NCBI GenBank assembly: GCA_964017045.1
Contig: OZ024808.1
Span: 15,375,784 to 15,439,783 of the forward strand
Source: Omphiscola glabra
Taxonomy: Eukaryota; Mollusca; Gastropoda; Lymnaeidae
Length of the DNA stretch: 64,000 nt
Reading direction: 5' to 3'
The position numbers and the translations under genes were made by a program. The notes under the pieces are model-generated. The model did no database searches. It was not told the DNA's origin and was given only the letters and a program-made list of their open reading frames with translations. The first letter of the stretch is position 1; each line of letters starts with the position of its first letter. Shown piece by piece: positions 60,051-64,000 of this stretch.

Positions 60051-60539
60051 AGGGGTCGTTTATAAATTAGGTCACGAAAAATGATCTTTTTAGACCTCCT
60101 GTCACGAAGTGACACAAATTTTTTACCCCCACCACGTCACACCTAATGAAATCAAAACATACAGAAAATTCTCTTAAATAAACTAAGATTTAATTATATT
60201 TTTTAACATTTTCCCATGATGGATTTAGATGTAGTATTATTAGAAAACTGTGACACGAAACAACGAAGTCATCCACAAGTCGGATGTAAAATGGCCACAA
60301 CAGTTTTTGCGTCATTTATTGATATGTGCAAAAGGTGTGAGCCACTGAGTTCATAGTACCTATAATACCTGAGGCAATTTCGAACTCTAATTAATGTTTT
60401 TAAAATTAATTAAAGATTTTTTAAAATTAGAAAATTTTAGAAAAAGAAAGGAAAAAAAGTGACGTCACAAATTTTTGACCCCTTCTGTCAGTGTCACAAA
60501 TTCTAGACCCCATGAGCGTGACGTAATTTGCGGATGACC
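60051..60539. mobile_element. MITE nested in the piggyBac-like element
   Basis: The left end 'ggggtcgtttataaattagg' plus 'tcacg' corresponds to the reverse complement of the right end, 'gggtcatccgcaaattacg' plus 'tcacg'. Both continue into 'gtgacac' and 'acaaattt' motifs. The interior is AT-rich and non-coding. The target duplication is unresolved. Confidence 0.55.
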
Positions 60540-60624
60540 CACTTATCCATTTCTGAACAGATAGTTCTCTACATGTTATTATCAATTGTTTAAAAACAAA
60601 ATAGTTTTTTTAAATTTCCAAACC

Positions 60625-60750
60625 TATCAAATTTTGGCTCATTCCAAAATAATGTCTGGGCCACTGGGAATAATTAGCAAAATAATTGCTGGTACTGAGG
60701 CTATATATAGCAAAATAATTGCTGGTACTGAGGCTATATATAGCAAAAAT
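60625..60750. repeat. 41-bp tandem repeat, two and a half copies
   Basis: 'agcaaaataattgctggtac' plus 'tgaggctatatat' repeats just inside the right end of the piggyBac-like element. Confidence 0.8.
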
Positions 60751-60901
60751 TAGGTCAGTACTGTAAAGGTTAACCTTAATAATCTGTAGGCTATATGACA
60801 TGTTATTAATCCATTTTCTATAAGCAGAGATTTTCATTTTTTATTGTTGCTATAATTATAATTCTTTAAATTTAATTTATTTTTAAAATTGAAATTCCAG
60901 A

Positions 60902-61273
60902 ATGGCAGAAGCAATCAAGAAGACTATTAGTGATCTAAATGATCTTTTAAGCTCTTACGACAATCTTGTCAATGACCTAGTTTTTACTAATGGCCACATC
61001 ATTAACAGGGTTAATGCAAATAAAAAAAGTTTTCACAACACTGCTAAGGCAATTCTTTTAGAAATGCAAAAGCTACCAACTTCAAATTTTATGGAGGTCA
61101 CTAAAAATGATATTTATGAGTTATCATTAAAAATAAGAAATTTGTATCATGATAAGTATACACATTTAATTAACACTTTGAACCATTGGCTCTTGGGCCT
61201 AAAATACCCATGCCCCTGGGCTCCTGGGGAAAAATGTCCACACACTGACACACAAGCAAACAAAATCAAATGA
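60902..61273 (+). CDS. Intact 123-codon ORF of unknown function
   Basis: ATG to TGA without breaks, in unique DNA. The ATG follows a plausible acceptor 'gaaattccag' by one base, so it may be a spliced last exon. The protein is highly helical (MAEAIKKTISDLNDLLSSYD, LEMQKLPTSNFMEVTKND) and ends in a short Cys/Pro part (YPCPWAPGEKCPHTD) and a basic tail. AT-rich sequence with AAATAAG follows. It lies on the same strand inside the DAXX-like first intron. I do not recognise the family. It could be a nested gene, an alternative exon or a transposon relic. Confidence 0.45.
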   Translation: MAEAIKKTISDLNDLLSSYDNLVNDLVFTNGHIINRVNANKKSFHNTAKAILLEMQKLPTSNFMEVTKNDIYELSLKIRNLYHDKYTHLINTLNHWLLGLKYPCPWAPGEKCPHTDTQANKIK

Positions 61274-61296
61274 TTATAAAATTAAATAAGTTTTAT

Positions 61297-61500
61297 TTAT
61301 TTCAATCTAAATGTGTCCGTTAGTAGTCCATTAGCATTATAAAATGTATCACAGAAATAAAATTGTCTTAGAAATGTTGTAAAATGGCATAGTAAAAGGT
61401 CATTTATAGGACCCTGATTTTTCATAAAAGCCAAGGCTAGAACTAAGGGGTAGACCTTGTTTATTTTATTCCCAAAGCACACATCGATAGAATTAGAGAA
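61297..61500 (-). other. Short minus-strand open frame with a poly(A) signal
   Basis: About 70 codons (…NKINKVYPLVLALAFMKNQG…, ending NGLLTDTFRLK) stop at TAG and are followed within 15 bases by AATAAA on the minus strand. There is no in-frame ATG nearby, so at best it is a last exon. It runs tail-to-tail with the 123-codon ORF. The function is unknown. Confidence 0.25.
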
Positions 61501-61704
61501 GTTGAAGTCAATCGATCGTGACTATCATTATCTATTTGTTTATTTCAATCATTTTTCAAAAGAAAATAATAATCCTCTGAATTATTTACATTATCATAAA
61601 ACTACTCTAGTGTTATGTCCTTTGGAAAAGCAATTTTTGTATTTTCGTCACCTCTATACATCGAAAAACATTACTAAAACATAACAAAAACAACGCATTC
61701 ATGG

Positions 61705-61745
61705 GCGCGGCCATTACTGTGACCTTTCGCAAGTCACGTGATAAA
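61705..61745. promoter_or_regulatory. Possible promoter-like cluster (GGCCAT and CACGTG)
   Basis: 'gcgcggccattactgtgacc' (a YY1-like GGCCAT) is followed by 'gtcacgtgat' (palindromic E-box, 61733-61742) in otherwise AT-rich DNA. It might drive a transcript on either strand, but no gene is tied to it. Confidence 0.3.
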
Positions 61746-61924
61746 CCATGAACTCGGTATTTACAACACATTTTACATACTGACTGTCGATCTATGGTCA
61801 GGTATGGGAGTGTGGATTTTTAAGGCGCAGACCGATAAAGCGGGTTCAAAGGGTTAAACACAAATCAGTGCATTGGAATGAGATAGTGAAACTTTTGTCA
61901 AAAAATTTAAATTTTTAGTGTTCC

Positions 61925-62645
61925 AAAATCTAACTTAGATGAACATATTCAAAATGTTAGGACTTCAGAATCTGGATCAGATCCATCCACCAGTGACCCA
62001 TGTCCATCCCCCAGTGACTTTTTAACTTTACGAATTGATTGCCTTAATTGTTATTTAAAGAGAAAGGTTAATGAGAAACTAACAGAAAAAAACTAATAAG
62101 TCAAAAAGCAGCGATGAAAGGGCAATTTAAAGTGCAAAAAAGTTAATCAAAAAGTAAAATGACTAACTAGTAGTCTCCAAATAAAACAACAAAGAAATAG
62201 AGAAATAGTGAGGAACAAATCAAATTTAAATGGCCAAGTTAAATTGTTACAGAAAAAGCAAAGGATGCTTAAAATCATAATTAGAAGTCTTAAAAGATCC
62301 CAAAATATTTAGAAGGTTTAAAGAAAAAGCATAAAATGCTTATTAAGACTCATGAGGCTCTTATACACAGACAACAGAAAGAAATTAGACAATTAAATCA
62401 AATAATTGACAATCTAACATGTACATTATTAGAAGATAATGCTGATAATGCAAACACAATACAAACAAAAGATGGTAAGACATATGATATGACCACAAGA
62501 ATGGTGATGTACAAATCACTGTTATATAATGTTCCAGTCTGTGCTGTTGGAGATTTACTTCAATTCTGTGAATTGTTTAAAATGCGCGTTTATTTTTTTT
62601 TACTATCTATGAAATATGGACTGCAGCGCCTCATTTTCTGACCCT
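61925..62645 (+). pseudogene. Decayed coiled-coil ORF, probably transposon-derived
   Basis: Successive frames read SESGSDPSTSDPCPSPSD, LRIDCLNCYLKRKVNEKL, RNREIVRNKSNLNGQVKLLQ and, from 62336, an unbroken piece with HEALIHRQQKEIRQLNQIID and TKDGKTYDMTTRMVMYKSLL ending at 62641. A Ser-rich stretch, a basic coiled coil and a helical domain follow in order, interrupted by several stops and frame changes. The order resembles the N-terminal half of a THAP-type or similar transposon protein, but I cannot name it. Confidence 0.4.
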
Positions 62646-63724
62646 GTTTTTTTTTCCTTTCATTTTTACATGCGTAACTTAATTGCATAGTAAATTTTTA
62701 AAAAAAATTTAAATTATTTCTTTAATAAGGTACCTGTTACATTTATGATTTTATTTTAAAATCTGTAACAATATGAATTTTATTTAGCAAAATAATGAAA
62801 GTTGCACAGGTTGAGTGCATAGTCCTACTCAGTGGTATTTGTCTCAAAACTAAAAAATAGATGTTTGTTTAAGGCTCAGACTTAATAATTTAATTGAAAC
62901 CTGGTACATAAATTTTGACCCAGTTGTTTACATACATGATTGCAAATATGACCTTATGCAGAAATTAAAAGAAACTTAGGGCTGAGTGCAACATTGAGTG
63001 TTGCAACTTTATTGTGTCTCTCAGGTATGTGGTAAGAATTGCTGATGACCTGCGATCGCTCCTTTACCTTACTAAGTCTCAGTTATTTTGTTTGTTTACA
63101 TACTGCGCACCAAAATTATAGACATTTAATTAAATTTTCATTTTTTTTTTTTTGTAGATTAGTTTGTAATAGGTTCACTGATTTAAGTGGTTAATCATAA
63201 ATGGCTTTTAATTTACTATGCTAAATTACAATATTGTCCAATTATTTATTGTTTAATGCACTTGCATACGTATTTCAACAATTCCTGTTTATGCCCCTTG
63301 CAGTCAACATGCCGTTGTCATCATATTGCAATTTTATATAATAAATTTTGATATTTGCATCTATGTTTGTGGTGTGCAGTATATTATGTGCACTGATGAG
63401 ACTACAAACTGAATTGGCACAAGCGGGGGTTTTCAACAGGACTTGGAGCATATGAGGGATAAATAAAAATTGTTTCATTTATCCTGTCTGGTTTTTAGTT
63501 TTATTTATATTCCTATCTGCTCTTTGCACATGTGCAGCAGTCTAAACAGTTTGAAGTGAAAGAAAAAAATCCTTGACAAACTAAATGTATCCCTATACCT
63601 ATTAGATTTAACTTTAATTTAAATGTAACTTGATCCTTATTCATCCTGAATTATGCTTAGGTCAGTTTGGGAGCATCAAACTGTCTGATTTTATTTGACA
63701 ATCTTTTTTTTAATTTTCTTTCAG

Positions 63725-64000
63725 TTTTTAAGTTTTTGCTCACAAGCTCTGTCCAAGGAAAATCCAAAGTTCTTGGAATTGATAAAAGCTAAATATGAAA
63801 CATGTGATCATGAGTTTCGTTGCTCAGAAAGAATGGTTAATCTTTTAAAAGAAACTCAAGGGAATATGGAAAAAGAACCATCACGTATCTTTGTGCACTT
63901 AAAGGATTTGATCACTGAGCTAAAAGCGTTTGGCTTTCCCAAAAATGTGAAAAAGAGAAAAAAGGAAAAAATTCAAGCTCCATCATGCTTAGATGTTTCT
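63725..64000 (+). CDS. DAXX-like gene, second exon: N-terminal helical bundle (cut by window end)
   Basis: Acceptor 'tttctttcag' at 63715-63724, phase 0, 92 codons to the edge with no stop. The peptide runs FLSFCSQALSKENPKFLEL, FRCSERMVNLLKE, PSRIFVHLKDLITELKAFGF and KKRKKEK. This follows the DAXX helical bundle in order and spacing: 'FLELC.....HPE..PFL', 'A.FCNIL', 'RP.KLYVYINELCTVLKAH', then a basic stretch. DAXX is the histone H3.3 chaperone partner of ATRX in nuclear bodies, and this bundle binds partner peptides. Only the first 118 residues are in the window. The H3.3-binding domain would lie downstream. Confidence 0.75.

Larger units (their letters stand above)
59442..60769. mobile_element. 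piggyBac-like element flanked by TTAA
   Basis: TTAA at 59438-59441 is followed by 'cccttacagtacc'. The right end, read in reverse complement from TTAA at 60770-60773, gives 'cctttacagtact'. Matching termini next to TTAA are the signature of piggyBac-type transposons. Subterminal direct repeats 'ccctgtgacccaagcg' and 'ccctgtggcccaagcg' lie at 59478-59560. A piece of an acidic frame (ADEEEGDEIVEGKWPAIAQ, about 59832) may be a relic of the transposase N terminus. It is internally deleted and holds another MITE. Confidence 0.7.
56561..63724. other. First intron of the DAXX-like gene (7.2 kb, transposon-filled)
   Basis: Between the first exon and the acceptor 'tttctttcag' lie a hAT-like element with a nested SPIN-like MITE, a TTAA-flanked element with a nested MITE, an intact small ORF and a decayed ORF, each listed separately. 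The stretches 56561-57670 and 62645-63724 hold nothing I can name. Confidence 0.6.

Overview
The window is animal nuclear DNA. Genes are split by GT-AG introns, the intergenic DNA is packed with mini- and microsatellites and homopolymers, and several animal transposon families are present. The best guess for the source is a gastropod mollusc. The reasons are a mesh/SUSD2-like adhesion gene with many introns, several short hAT elements that look like the SPIN family (reported from a pond snail among invertebrates), Penelope-type retroelement debris and a tRNA-derived SINE. The species cannot be fixed from the sequence alone.

Region 1 (about 1-20.9 kb) has no exon I can support. It is a repeat-rich, comparatively GC-rich block: about 15 minisatellite arrays (units of about 21 to 55 bp), CA-type microsatellites, long G or C runs (often T-run then G-run), a 62-base T run, a large foldback element (15828-16224), several MITEs, a Penelope-type terminal fragment and a dimeric-looking SINE. 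Long ORFs here are tandem repeats read as codons.

Region 2 (21.2-43.7 kb) holds one gene on the + strand, modelled as 18 coding exons whose splice phases all agree. It encodes 1,019 residues: a NIDO domain (5' part missing), an E-set/IPT-like part, AMOP, VWD with a GDPH motif, sushi, one membrane helix and a short cytoplasmic tail. This is the architecture of Drosophila Mesh and vertebrate SUSD2/MUC4-type proteins. The exon(s) for the signal peptide and the start of NIDO were not found. Its introns carry three SPIN-like elements, a nested pair of transposons (a LINE with a 13-bp target duplication inside an older element), and minisatellites, two of which overlap exons or a splice donor.

Region 3 (43.7-56.3 kb) is AT-rich and nearly gene-free: possible 3' UTR and intergenic DNA, a few minisatellites, a decayed LINE tail (53.7-54.0 kb) and a composite Penelope/LINE remnant with inverted ends (55.3-56.1 kb).

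Region 4 (56.35-64 kb) is the 5' end of a second + strand gene, a DAXX-like H3.3 chaperone. It has an ETS-type promoter site, a 26-codon first exon (56483-56560), a 7.2 kb intron and a second exon (63725 onward) cut by the window edge. The intron contains a 1.5 kb hAT-like element with a SPIN-like copy inside it, a TTAA-flanked piggyBac-like element with a MITE inside it, an intact 123-codon ORF of unknown function, and a decayed coiled-coil ORF. The two genes have no evident shared function: one is an epithelial/cell-surface protein, the other a chromatin protein.
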